Assembly (NCBI GenBank): GCA_011046145.1
Contig: DSBA01000056.1
Location: 1-22,438, forward strand
Origin: Candidatus Uhrbacteria bacterium
Lineage (GTDB): Bacteria > Patescibacteriota > Patescibacteriia > CAIXNZ01
Length of the DNA: 22,438 nucleotides
Direction of reading: 5' to 3'
The position numbers were made by a program, and so were the translations under genes. Under the pieces are notes generated by a model. That model had not been told where the DNA came from. It ran no database searches and saw only the letters and a list, made by a program, of their open reading frames with translations. This document shows positions 13,575-21,074 of this stretch, piece after piece (within the stretch, counting starts at the first letter, position 1; each line of letters opens with the position of its first letter).

Positions 13575-14462
13575 ATGATCTCATTTATAATTTATGTTTT
13601 CAATTCGATTTTCTACCAGCCGCTTTTAAATTTTCTGGTCTGGCTTTATAATATTCTTCCAGGCAATGACATTGGCTTGGCAATAATTATTCTGACCATA
13701 ACAATCAGGGTTTTGCTTTTCCCCTTATTTTATCAGTCCATTAAATCGCAGAAAGCTTTGCAGGAGATTCAGCCCAAGGTTGAAGAATTAAAAAAGAAAT
13801 ATAAAGACGAAAAAGAAAAAATGGCCCAGGAATTAATGAATTTGTATAAGGAAGAAAAAGTTAATCCTTTTTCGTCTTGTTTGCCTCTTTTAATTCAATT
13901 GCCGTTTTTGATTGCTGTTTATCAGGTTTTTAGGCATGGCTTAAATTCCGAGAGTTTGGAACTTTTGTATCCTTTTGTGGCTAACCCGGGAACAATAAAT
14001 TCTGTTTCCATGGGCTTTATTGATTTGGCAGTGCCCAGTATTTTATTGGCCTTTTTGGCTGGTGCGGCCCAGTATTGGCAGGCGAAAATGATGTTTATGA
14101 AAAAGCCGCCGCTTTTAAAGGGCAAAGAAATAAAAGGGTCTGGCGATGAAAAAATGCTAGCCATGATGAACAAACAAATGGTTTATTTTATGCCGATTTT
14201 TACAGTAATTATCGGCGTCAGCCTGCCAGCCGGCTTGACCCTTTATTGGTTTATAACCACATTGCTTATGGCTTTACAGCAGCTTTGGATGTTTAAAAAA
14301 AAGGAGGAAAAAGAGCAAAAGGAGCAAAAAGGGGAAGAAGTTCAGGCTTTTTCTCAAAACAAAGATGAATTGGTTGAAAATAGCCAAAAAGAAACTGGGC
14401 AGGAAAAAGAAATGATTAAGGATAATAATGATGATTCTAAAGACAATGGATCAAACCAATGA
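13575..14462 (+). CDS. yidC: Membrane protein insertase YidC/OxaI
   Basis: 295 residues, the short form without the large periplasmic domain. Five hydrophobic segments fit about 5-25, 34-55, 103-125, 150-168 and 205-235. The conserved groove arginine is R45 in TITIRVLLFPL. The coiled-coil cytoplasmic loop C1 (58-100) follows, then LPLLIQLPFLIAVYQVF. It inserts proteins into the membrane alone or with Sec. The C-terminal tail is rich in K, E, D and N; this differs from the basic tail that binds ribosomes in many Gram-positive homologues. The gene lies after nusA instead of the common rnpA-yidC order. Confidence 0.95.
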   Translation: MISFIIYVFNSIFYQPLLNFLVWLYNILPGNDIGLAIIILTITIRVLLFPLFYQSIKSQKALQEIQPKVEELKKKYKDEKEKMAQELMNLYKEEKVNPFSSCLPLLIQLPFLIAVYQVFRHGLNSESLELLYPFVANPGTINSVSMGFIDLAVPSILLAFLAGAAQYWQAKMMFMKKPPLLKGKEIKGSGDEKMLAMMNKQMVYFMPIFTVIIGVSLPAGLTLYWFITTLLMALQQLWMFKKKEEKEQKEQKGEEVQAFSQNKDELVENSQKETGQEKEMIKDNNDDSKDNGSNQ

Positions 14463-14468
14463 TTTTAT

Positions 14469-14783
14469 ATGAAAATCAATAAGAAACAATTTAAAAAAGT
14501 GCGGGTGGAAACCCAAAGCGGACAATATCTGGGCAAGCTTTGCGATTTTGCAATAGAAACAGACACGGGTATTCTTGAAAAATATTATGTAAAAAGCAGC
14601 GTCCCCATCGCCAGCCTTTTTGAAAACAAATTATTGGTTGATAAAAGCCAGATTATCAGTTTTGACAGTGAAAAAATGGTTGTAGAAGACGGAGTTATTG
14701 AGAAAAAAGCAGGCGTAAAAGTTTTTAAAAAAGTTGAAAATGTTGAGGGAATAGAACCTGCGATCACAAGTGAAAGAACATAA
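14469..14783 (+). CDS. PRC-barrel domain protein
   Basis: 104 residues. The segment VRVETQSGQYLGKLCDFAIETDTGILEKYYV and the following ...LLVDKSQIISFDSEKMVVEDGVI have the strand pattern of a PRC-barrel (as in RimM and photosynthetic reaction-centre subunit H). The C-terminal 25 residues are polar. It starts 6 nt after yidC, so it is probably in the nusA-yidC transcript. PRC-barrels bind proteins or RNA; a link to ribosome or membrane assembly is plausible but not shown. Confidence 0.75.
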   Translation: MKINKKQFKKVRVETQSGQYLGKLCDFAIETDTGILEKYYVKSSVPIASLFENKLLVDKSQIISFDSEKMVVEDGVIEKKAGVKVFKKVENVEGIEPAITSERT

Positions 14784-14798
14784 AAGAATTAAGCTGGG

Positions 14799-14840
14799 TA
14801 AGTAAATTAAGGTGTCTAAGCTTATTTCTTAATTTACTTA
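14799..14840 (+). repeat. Hairpin between the PRC-barrel and nucleotidyltransferase-like genes
   Basis: A perfect 13-bp stem, TAAGTAAATTAAG/CTTAATTTACTTA, with a 16-nt loop that itself contains TAAGCTTA. Outer bases AGCTGGG and GCTACC add partial pairing. No T-tract follows. It ends 16 nt before the next ATG. Confidence 0.6.
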
Positions 14841-14856
14841 GCTACCTTAGCCACCT

Positions 14857-15825
14857 ATGTATAACTTAAATTATTTCGAACTCTTTATTTTGGACACCGT
14901 TGCTTATTTTGACCTTTTTGACTATCCTTTGACTTCAGCCGAAATCCATAAGTTTTTTTTCACTGGCGGCATGGAAGGCGGCCAGTATTCTATAGCAGAA
15001 ATAGAACAAGAATTGGCTGAAAATGATAAATTAAAAAAAATTATAAGTTCCAAGAACGGTTTTTATTTTTTAGCCGGCCGGGAAAAAATAATAGAAAAAA
15101 GGCTGACTTATTATGTTTTGGCTGAAAAAAAATTAAAATTGGCGGCCAAAGCAATTAAAATTTTCCGTTTCTTGCCTTTTGTAAAATTGGTTGCGATTTG
15201 CAATAATCTGGCTTACCGCAATGCCGGGCCCAAAAGCGATATTGATTTTTTTGTTATTGTTAAAAAAGGCAGAATTTGGCAGGCGCGTTTTTGCCTGATT
15301 TTAATTATCGCGCTTTTAGGTTTGCGGCCGTCAAAGGCTAAAGTTAAAGATAAAATTTGCTTAAGCTTTTTTGCTACTGAAGAAAGCCTGGACATGTCTA
15401 AAATAAAAATTTCAGGCGAAGATATCTATTTGGTTTTTTGGCTGGCGACTTTGAGGCCGGTTTATGAGCGAGACGATTTTTTTGCCAGATTGCTTGAAGA
15501 GAATTTATGGTTGAAAAAATATTTGCCCAATTGGCAGCCGCCAAAAACAAGCTTTCGCTATCGCGTTGAAGACAATAAAATTAACAAGGTTTTTTATAAT
15601 CTGGGCGAGTTTGTTTGGGGAGGGTTTTTAGGCAACTGGCGAGAAAAACTGGCTAAACATTTGCAGCTGAAATTAATGTCCCAGCGCAAAAAAGATTTGG
15701 CTGTGGCTGGAGATACAAGAGTGATAATTTCAGATTCAGTTTTAAAGTTTCATGAAAATGACAGGCGCATTGACTACCAGCGGAAATTTGAACAAAAAAG
15801 ACAGGAATTGATCAATCAGATTTAA
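14857..15825 (+). CDS. Winged-helix / nucleotidyltransferase-like protein, function unknown
   Basis: 322 residues. The N-terminal part (about 5-85) has the helix and strand pattern of a winged helix, beginning LDTVAYFDLFDYPLTSAEIHKFFF. The central segment (about 88-135) ends in AGPKSDIDFFVIV, resembling the metal-binding DxD signature of polymerase-beta-type nucleotidyltransferases (D128 and D130); the usual GS loop is changed to AGPKS. A hydrophobic stretch (145-155) follows. The remainder is helical and basic. It could be an RNA- or antibiotic-nucleotidyltransferase relative or an inactive binder. Terminator 15827-15848 ends the unit. Confidence 0.6.
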   Translation: MYNLNYFELFILDTVAYFDLFDYPLTSAEIHKFFFTGGMEGGQYSIAEIEQELAENDKLKKIISSKNGFYFLAGREKIIEKRLTYYVLAEKKLKLAAKAIKIFRFLPFVKLVAICNNLAYRNAGPKSDIDFFVIVKKGRIWQARFCLILIIALLGLRPSKAKVKDKICLSFFATEESLDMSKIKISGEDIYLVFWLATLRPVYERDDFFARLLEENLWLKKYLPNWQPPKTSFRYRVEDNKINKVFYNLGEFVWGGFLGNWREKLAKHLQLKLMSQRKKDLAVAGDTRVIISDSVLKFHENDRRIDYQRKFEQKRQELINQI

Positions 15826-15826
15826 G

Positions 15827-15848
15827 AGCGCTCGCCCGCGCTTTTTTT
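15827..15848 (+). terminator. Terminator of the forward operon
   Basis: AGCGC/GCGCT stem (15827-15842) with TCGCCC loop, then seven T. It follows the stop at 15825 almost directly. Confidence 0.8.
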
Positions 15849-15850
15849 GT

Positions 15851-15880
15851 ATAAAAAAACGGCGATTTTTTAGGTCGCCG
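15851..15880 (-). terminator. Terminator of the reverse J-domain operon
   Basis: CGGCGA/TCGCCG (15860-15880) with a 9-nt loop. On the minus strand the hairpin runs into seven T (15859-15853). It lies 11 nt past the J-domain gene's stop, back to back with the forward terminator. Confidence 0.75.
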
Positions 15881-15891
15881 GTTTTAAATTT

Positions 15892-16779
15892 TCAGAGAAT
15901 AATTTTCATTAATTTGCCTTCAAGGCTAAAGAAAGAATTTTCTTGGGTAGTATTGAGGCAAAACAAATAGCAATCCTTAGTGATTAAAGGAGTGACTAAG
16001 TGAATTATCTTAGCAAATTCATCAGGCTGAATAATATTGCGAAAATGAATAATTTCCTTTTCAGGAATTTTTTTGTTGCTAGGAGTTTTAAGCTCTTGTC
16101 TTAACTTTTCATTATCTGGCGTCCAAATAGGATAAGCCTGGCGCAATATATTGACCATGCTTTCGTTTTTAATGATTGTTTGTTCATCAATGGCGGCAAT
16201 CAGCCTTTTATTCGGGCATTTTTCTGTTTTGCCGCGCCTGATTTTTTCCAAAGAGCCGTCATTAGTAACGACCAGATCAAAATAAAGATGCTCTTTTATG
16301 GCCTGGCGGATATTTTTGGGGCCCAGTTCTTTTGTGAGAACTTTTATGTTTAAACCAGCGCCATAATCGCGCATTTTCATGGTACAAGAGCCTATATTAA
16401 AGACAGTCAGCTGTTGATTCGAGGCTTTGGCATTGATCAGGTAATCAGTAAAGGCAAGGCGCAGGATTTGATTTGTTTTTAAGAGGTGCTTTATTTGATT
16501 TTCGCTTTGGGCGATTTTCTGGCTTTTTGCGGTTTTTTTGAGAAAATGCTGTTTAAATGTCTGATAACTTTCAGAATTTATTTGCCTGTCCAGCAATTCT
16601 CTGGCTTGGTTTATTGCCTGTGATTTTCTGACATTGCCCCCAGCTTTATCAGGATGAAAAATATTTTGTAAGGCTTTATAGGCAGCTTCTATCATGATTT
16701 CAATTTGTTCATCGTTTAACGAACTGATTAGATGAGGATCAAACCCCAGGACTTGGAAGGGATTTTTATTGTTTTTCAT
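15892..16779 (-). CDS. N-terminal J-domain (DnaJ-like) protein
   Basis: 295 residues. Residues 6-66 form a J-domain: NPFQVLGFDPH, helix II rich in A/Y, then F-HPD (42-44) and AINQARELL. The HPD tripeptide that stimulates Hsp70/DnaK ATPase is intact. No G/F region, zinc finger or DnaJ C-terminal domain follows. The rest (about 85-295) is an unrecognised mixed alpha/beta domain with FNIGSCTMKMRDYG and LYFDLVVTNDGSLEKIRRGK. It is thus a class C (type III) J-protein whose own domain selects the client. Its ATG overlaps the TGA of the upstream gene (ATGA), with a GGAGGGGAGG Shine-Dalgarno before it. Confidence 0.78.
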   Translation of the reverse strand: MKNNKNPFQVLGFDPHLISSLNDEQIEIMIEAAYKALQNIFHPDKAGGNVRKSQAINQARELLDRQINSESYQTFKQHFLKKTAKSQKIAQSENQIKHLLKTNQILRLAFTDYLINAKASNQQLTVFNIGSCTMKMRDYGAGLNIKVLTKELGPKNIRQAIKEHLYFDLVVTNDGSLEKIRRGKTEKCPNKRLIAAIDEQTIIKNESMVNILRQAYPIWTPDNEKLRQELKTPSNKKIPEKEIIHFRNIIQPDEFAKIIHLVTPLITKDCYLFCLNTTQENSFFSLEGKLMKIIL

Positions 16780-17789
16780 GATGCCTCCCCTCCTGTTGTT
16801 TCTTGAATAAAAGTATGATTTTCCTTTTCATCTTCTTCTTCTTCTTCATCTTCTTCCTCGCCATCTTTATTTGGAGGCTGGCGGTTAAGATCAGCAGGCT
16901 GACTTTCTTTGTTGCTTTGGTTTTCCGCGGCGCAAGAATTCAGCCAGTCAAGAACGCATTCCAGATAAATAGTTTTTATTTTATTAGCAATTTCCATTAG
17001 AATTTTTAGTTTAGTGTCTGGGAAATAATCCTCATAAATCGGGTTGCAATGAATTAAAGCCTGACAAGTGTTTAAAATTGATTCAGCTAAAAAATCCGCG
17101 TCCAATGTCAGGTCAGAAAAATTTTCATGGAAAGTTATTATCTGAATAAGAGAAAAATTATTATCAGCGTCTCTCAAAATCGCTCTTGTTTCAAAAAAAA
17201 TCTCAATCTCTTTTAATGTCCAATTTTTTGCCTGTAAAGATAAGAGAGTTGTCAGATTAGTATGGTATGTTTTTTTTATTTCGAGTAAAGCTTGCAGCTC
17301 CCTCAAGGTAAGATTATTTTCGCGGCAGATTTTTAGCAGATATTTTTCAGTCTGCCCCGCTAAAATAGCGGTTTGCGGGTCAATGGATTGGGGAATTAAA
17401 TCCAATCTTTCGGTGGCAGGTAAAGGTATAATTTTATGCAGAGGAGGTTTTTCAGGTTCAGCTGCGCTATCTTTGCTGGGCGTTTGATCTTCAACCAAAT
17501 TGGCGCTGGAAATGCCATAAAGGATGCTTTTATAAGCATCTTCAAATTCTGTCAGAGTCAACCCCTGCAATGTTCGTGAGGCAATAGCTTGTTTGATTTG
17601 TTCGGGAACAAGGGGGTTTGTATAAACAGGGTCATTAGCCAGAATTTTTGGGTTGCAGTTTTGAAGCCGCATTTGATTATCATCCATGGCCATCAGTATT
17701 TTGAATTTGAAAAACATGGAGTCTATAATTTCGGTTTTTTGGGCTAGTTTAAGTGAAATAGCTGTGATGAATGCAATTGTTTTTTCCAT
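16776..17789 (-). CDS. Unknown protein with acidic C-terminal tail, paired with the J-domain gene
   Basis: 337 residues. A hydrophobic-leaning N-terminus (1-35), a proline-rich linker (about 100-125) and a predominantly helical core (130-285) are followed by a disordered tail with a run of about 12 D/E residues near residue 310. The start has a strong AGGAGG Shine-Dalgarno 6 nt upstream. It is translated first in the operon, with a 4-nt overlap into the J-domain gene. I recognise no family. Its role as partner or client adaptor of the J-protein is inferred only from coupling. Confidence 0.65.
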   Translation of the reverse strand: MEKTIAFITAISLKLAQKTEIIDSMFFKFKILMAMDDNQMRLQNCNPKILANDPVYTNPLVPEQIKQAIASRTLQGLTLTEFEDAYKSILYGISSANLVEDQTPSKDSAAEPEKPPLHKIIPLPATERLDLIPQSIDPQTAILAGQTEKYLLKICRENNLTLRELQALLEIKKTYHTNLTTLLSLQAKNWTLKEIEIFFETRAILRDADNNFSLIQIITFHENFSDLTLDADFLAESILNTCQALIHCNPIYEDYFPDTKLKILMEIANKIKTIYLECVLDWLNSCAAENQSNKESQPADLNRQPPNKDGEEEDEEEEEDEKENHTFIQETTGGEAS

Positions 17790-17947
17790 TTTCTTCCTCC
17801 TTTTGCCTGTTTGGAATTTTAATTCTTTTCTAAATTGATTGATTTTTCAATGTTCAAAACTGATTGTTGAGGTTAACATTTTTTATTGTAAATGTCAATG
17901 GCATTTTTGCTTCTGAATTCTTTTTTTGTTTTATTTTGGTATATTGG

Positions 17948-17953
17948 TATAAT
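17948..17953 (+). promoter_or_regulatory. -10 box of a possibly leaderless transcript
   Basis: TATAAT at 17948-17953 lies 6 nt before the ATG at 17960. The start point would fall at or next to the A of the ATG. A weak TTGTTT (17926-17931) is the best -35, 16 nt upstream. No Shine-Dalgarno is present. The 17790-17947 interval is AT-rich and otherwise featureless. Confidence 0.4.
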
Positions 17954-17959
17954 TAAAGT

Positions 17960-19348
17960 ATGCAAAAATTCGCTAAAATAATTGAATATCTGTTTTACAT
18001 TTTTGTTTTTTTACTGCCCTGGCAAACACGCTGGATTTGGCATTATGGGAAATTAGGCGCTGAATCCAGCCAATACCTAATTTTTAGCTTATATGGCACG
18101 GAAATTATTTTGTTTTTGATTTTTATTTTGGTTTTGGTTTATAAACTTAAATTTAAAGATGAAGAGGCCGCAATTTTGAATTACAAAGTTTTGGATTTTT
18201 ATATTATTTTTATTTTGCTTTTCCTGGTTGCGGCTTTAAGCCTGCTTTGGGCTCATAGCTTTCAAACTGCTTTTTATTATTTAATTAAGTTTTTGGCCGG
18301 GTTTGCTGTTTTGCTTTTTATTATTAATTTTAAATTCAGCCTTAAAAAAGCGGGTTGGGCGCTGGTTTTGGCTGGTTTGTTCCAGTCAATTTTAGCCAGT
18401 TATCAATTTTTGGCGCAGGAAGTTTTGGCCAGCAAATGGCTGGGCCTGGCCCAGCAATTGCCGCAAACTTTAGGCGTTTCAGTAATTGAATTTAATGGCT
18501 TAAGGTTAATGCGGGCTTATGGCGCTTTTTCTCATCCTAATATCTTAGGCGGATTTTTGGCGGTTTGTTTGGTCTTTTTGACTATTTTGCTTATCTTATC
18601 CCAAAGCAAAAAACAAAGTGTTTTTTTATGGTTTTGCCTGCCCATTATTTCAGCGGGTTTGTTTTTTGCTTTTTCCAAAAGCGCGTTTTTGGCTTTGGCA
18701 GCGGGCTTGTTTTTTTTAATTATTTTTGTCTTTTTAAGTTCAGATCAGCAGGCTAAAATAATTTTCAGCCAGATTGTTTTTGTGATTTTTACGGTTTTAG
18801 CGGTTTTGTTTTTGATTTACCAGCAGCCGGTTTTGGCGCGTTTGGCTGGTGAAGGGCGTTTGGAGCAAAAATCATTTACTGAACGAGCTTTATACCTTGA
18901 TCAGGCCAAGGAATTAATCAAAAATAATTGGCTGCAAGGCGCGGGTTTGGGCAATTATGTCCTGGCTTTGTATGATCAGGATGAGAAAAAACAGCCGGCC
19001 TGGGCTTATCAGCCGGTGCATAATGTTTATTTGCTGTCTGCCGCTGAATTGGGAATTTTTGGCTTTTTGTTTTTTATTTTAATTATTATTGAAGCTTTTC
19101 GCCGGCTTTGGTCAGTTAAAATAGAAGAGCGGGCAGGTCTTTTAAAAGCTTTTGCCTTGTTTAAATTAACAGGGATTTTTGATTTTTACAGGCGGAATTA
19201 TTTTTGGCATTTAGGCCTGACAGCGGTTTTTATTATGATTTTGGTTTTAATGGCTTTTGACCATTATTTTTGGACTCAATATTTTGGCATTATGTTTTGG
19301 TGGTTAATGTTGGGGTTGTGGTTGAAACAGGTGGCGTTGGTAAGATGA
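17960..19348 (+). CDS. O-antigen ligase / Wzy-type polymerase family membrane protein
   Basis: 462 residues with roughly eleven to twelve hydrophobic helices. The family signature is RAYGAFSHPNILGGFLA (around 190-206), followed by the large extracytoplasmic loop (around 290-355). In that loop are R296, R303 and the TERALYLDQAKELIKNNWLQGAGLGNYV segment, then QPVHNVYLLSAAELGIFGFL. These are the Wzy/WaaL-like (PF04932-type) features. It would join or polymerise lipid-linked glycans at the outer face of the membrane. No glycosyltransferase genes adjoin it. The C-terminal ~25 residues are Trp-rich. Which glycan it handles cannot be told. Confidence 0.85.
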   Translation: MQKFAKIIEYLFYIFVFLLPWQTRWIWHYGKLGAESSQYLIFSLYGTEIILFLIFILVLVYKLKFKDEEAAILNYKVLDFYIIFILLFLVAALSLLWAHSFQTAFYYLIKFLAGFAVLLFIINFKFSLKKAGWALVLAGLFQSILASYQFLAQEVLASKWLGLAQQLPQTLGVSVIEFNGLRLMRAYGAFSHPNILGGFLAVCLVFLTILLILSQSKKQSVFLWFCLPIISAGLFFAFSKSAFLALAAGLFFLIIFVFLSSDQQAKIIFSQIVFVIFTVLAVLFLIYQQPVLARLAGEGRLEQKSFTERALYLDQAKELIKNNWLQGAGLGNYVLALYDQDEKKQPAWAYQPVHNVYLLSAAELGIFGFLFFILIIIEAFRRLWSVKIEERAGLLKAFALFKLTGIFDFYRRNYFWHLGLTAVFIMILVLMAFDHYFWTQYFGIMFWWLMLGLWLKQVALVR

Positions 19349-19623
19349 GATAAAAAGGATTTATAGGAAGAATATAAAAAAAATGATAAGAGGAAAATAG
19401 GAGAATAGGATAATAGGAATGGAAAATTTTTGTATATTTGTAAAAGATTTGTAATTTCGTATGGGATTTTGACTTTTTGGCTAAAATTTTATAAATTTAT
19501 ATAAGATTGCAGATTGCTGATTGCTGATTTCAGATTGCAGTAATCCGCAATCTGTCATCTGTCATCTTTAATCTATAAATTAATTCGCCCGCCCACTAAA
19601 GTGGGGTATAATGTAAAAAATTT
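19349..19623 (+). repeat. Intergenic word repeats, hairpin and promoter before the dehydratase gene
   Basis: 19380-19420 holds short AATAGGA words. 19505-19575 contains AGATTGC/GATTGCTG words around a perfect 8-bp stem CAGATTGC/GCAATCTG (19531-19554). 19592-19605 is a CCCAC/GTGGG hairpin with a TAAA loop, followed directly by TATAAT at 19607-19612. The -10 sits only 11 nt before the ATG, so a near-leaderless mRNA is expected. No gene is seen in this gap. Confidence 0.55.
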
Positions 19624-20205
19624 ATGTCAAAACTAATCATTGGCGTTTCCGGGGATAAAGGCTCTTTTTCCGAGGAAGCAGCTGAATATTATTGCTATAA
19701 AAACGCGATTTCTGAACATGAGCTTCAGTATTTGATTTCCGTGGAAAATGTGCTGACAGCCCTGGACAATGGCGAAATCAATTTGGGTATTTTTCCGATT
19801 GAAAATTCCAATGGCGGGATTGTGATTGAAGCTGTTTATGCCATGGCTAATCATATTTTTAATATTGCCAATATGTTTGAAATCGATATCCGCCATAATT
19901 TGATTGTTAACCCGGGAATTAAAAGGGAAGAAATTAAAAAAATAGCTTCTCATGATCAGGCTTTGAAACAATGCAAAATGTATTTGAAAAGAGTTTGGCC
20001 CCAGGCGGAAATTATTGCCTGGGAAGATACAGCCAAAGCTGTAAAAGATTTATCAGAAGGCAAGTTGACTCCGGATACTGCGACCATTGCGGCCAAAGGA
20101 GCGGCTAAACTTTATGGCATGGAAATAATGGAAGAAGGGATCCAGGACCTTAAATTCAATTTTACGACGTTCTTGGCAGTGATTAAGGCTGGAAATGACA
20201 AATAA
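19624..20205 (+). CDS. pheA: Prephenate (or arogenate) dehydratase, catalytic domain only
   Basis: 193 residues, the periplasmic-binding-like PDT domain without the C-terminal ACT domain, so no phenylalanine feedback site. Visible motifs are GDKGSFSEEAA (10-20), FPIENSNGG (57-65), SHDQALKQC (109-117), DTAKAV (135-140) and ATIAAKGAAKLYGMEI. It decarboxylates and dehydrates prephenate to phenylpyruvate, or arogenate to Phe. The catalytic NxTRF signature reads NFTTF (179-183): the Thr is kept, but the usual Arg is Thr. It is the first gene of the aromatic module. Confidence 0.88.
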   Translation: MSKLIIGVSGDKGSFSEEAAEYYCYKNAISEHELQYLISVENVLTALDNGEINLGIFPIENSNGGIVIEAVYAMANHIFNIANMFEIDIRHNLIVNPGIKREEIKKIASHDQALKQCKMYLKRVWPQAEIIAWEDTAKAVKDLSEGKLTPDTATIAAKGAAKLYGMEIMEEGIQDLKFNFTTFLAVIKAGNDK

Positions 20206-20326
20206 CAAAATTCAAAAGACAAAATAAATTAAAAATTAAAAATTTTAAATAACTAAACTTTAAATTTAGCGTTTGTGATTTGGGATTTGTTTTGTTTTTT
20301 GTCATTTGAATTTTGACTTTAAATTT
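20206..20326. other. AT-rich spacer of CAAAA/TTTG words
   Basis: The first half is rich in ACAAAATTC-like words, the second half in their complements (TTTGTTTTG, TTTGAATTTTG), so the two halves can pair loosely across TAAATTTTAAAT. No gene or clear promoter is seen. Confidence 0.4.
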
Positions 20327-21052
20327 ATGACAATAGGCATCATCGGATTTTCCCGCTTTGGCCAATTATTGGCTAAGATTTTAAAGCCTTATGGACAGGT
20401 TCTGGTTTGGAATCGCTCGGATCAATCAGCAAAAGCAAGAGAATTGGGCGTGGAGTTTGTTGATTTAAAAGAAGTTTGCCAGGCTGACTGGATTTTTGTA
20501 GCTGTGGCAATTTCAGCAACTGAAAATATGATCAAAAGAATCGCGCCATTAGTCAATAAAAATTCCTTGGTTATGGATGTTTGTTCTGTTAAAGTCTTGC
20601 CAGCCAAATGGCTTCAGGCTTATTTGCCTCAAGATGTTGAAATTATGGCCACGCATCCTATGTTTGGGCCTGACAGCGCCAAACAAGGCACGGCAGGCTT
20701 GCAGTGGGTTTTATGCCCGTTGAAAATAAGCTCGGAAAATTTGAATAAATTCAAAGAAATTTTAAATAATCTCAAGGTTGAAATAATTGAAGTTTCTCCC
20801 GAAGAGCATGACCAGGAAACTGCTGTTTGTTTGGCTTTAGTCCATTTTATTGGACGGGGTTTGGAAAAATTCGGTTTTAAAGATCAAAAAATTAAAACTT
20901 TAGGTTTTGAAAGGCTTTTAAAGGTCAATGAAACAGTGACAAATGATTCGTTCCAGCTTTTTCTTGACATGCAGAATTATAATCCTTACACTAAAAAAGT
21001 GCGGAAAAATTTTATTAAAGCTTTAAAGCATGTTAACAGGAAAATCAAATAA
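20327..21052 (+). CDS. tyrA: Prephenate/arogenate dehydrogenase
   Basis: 241 residues from the ATG at 20327; an upstream in-frame TTG (20306) would add seven residues ahead of the Rossmann strand and is rejected. The nucleotide-binding site is GIIGFSRFGQLLAKIL, with the second glycine of GxGxxG replaced by Ser9. Strand 2 ends in NRSD (29-32), as in NADP-linked plant-type enzymes. Catalytic-region motifs are DVCSVK (84-89), THPMFGP (109-115), EEHDQETA (159-166) and HFIGRGL (173-179). It oxidatively decarboxylates prephenate or arogenate on the Tyr branch. The length matches short arogenate-type TyrA proteins without ACT or chorismate mutase. The aminotransferase follows 22 nt on. Confidence 0.85.
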   Translation: MTIGIIGFSRFGQLLAKILKPYGQVLVWNRSDQSAKARELGVEFVDLKEVCQADWIFVAVAISATENMIKRIAPLVNKNSLVMDVCSVKVLPAKWLQAYLPQDVEIMATHPMFGPDSAKQGTAGLQWVLCPLKISSENLNKFKEILNNLKVEIIEVSPEEHDQETAVCLALVHFIGRGLEKFGFKDQKIKTLGFERLLKVNETVTNDSFQLFLDMQNYNPYTKKVRKNFIKALKHVNRKIK

Positions 21053-21074
21053 GAACATTGAAAAGGAGGATCCG

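Noticed and set aside
16803..17000. Plus-strand frame with a poly-Phe stretch
   Set aside because: It is the antisense image of the D/E-rich tail of the reverse gene.
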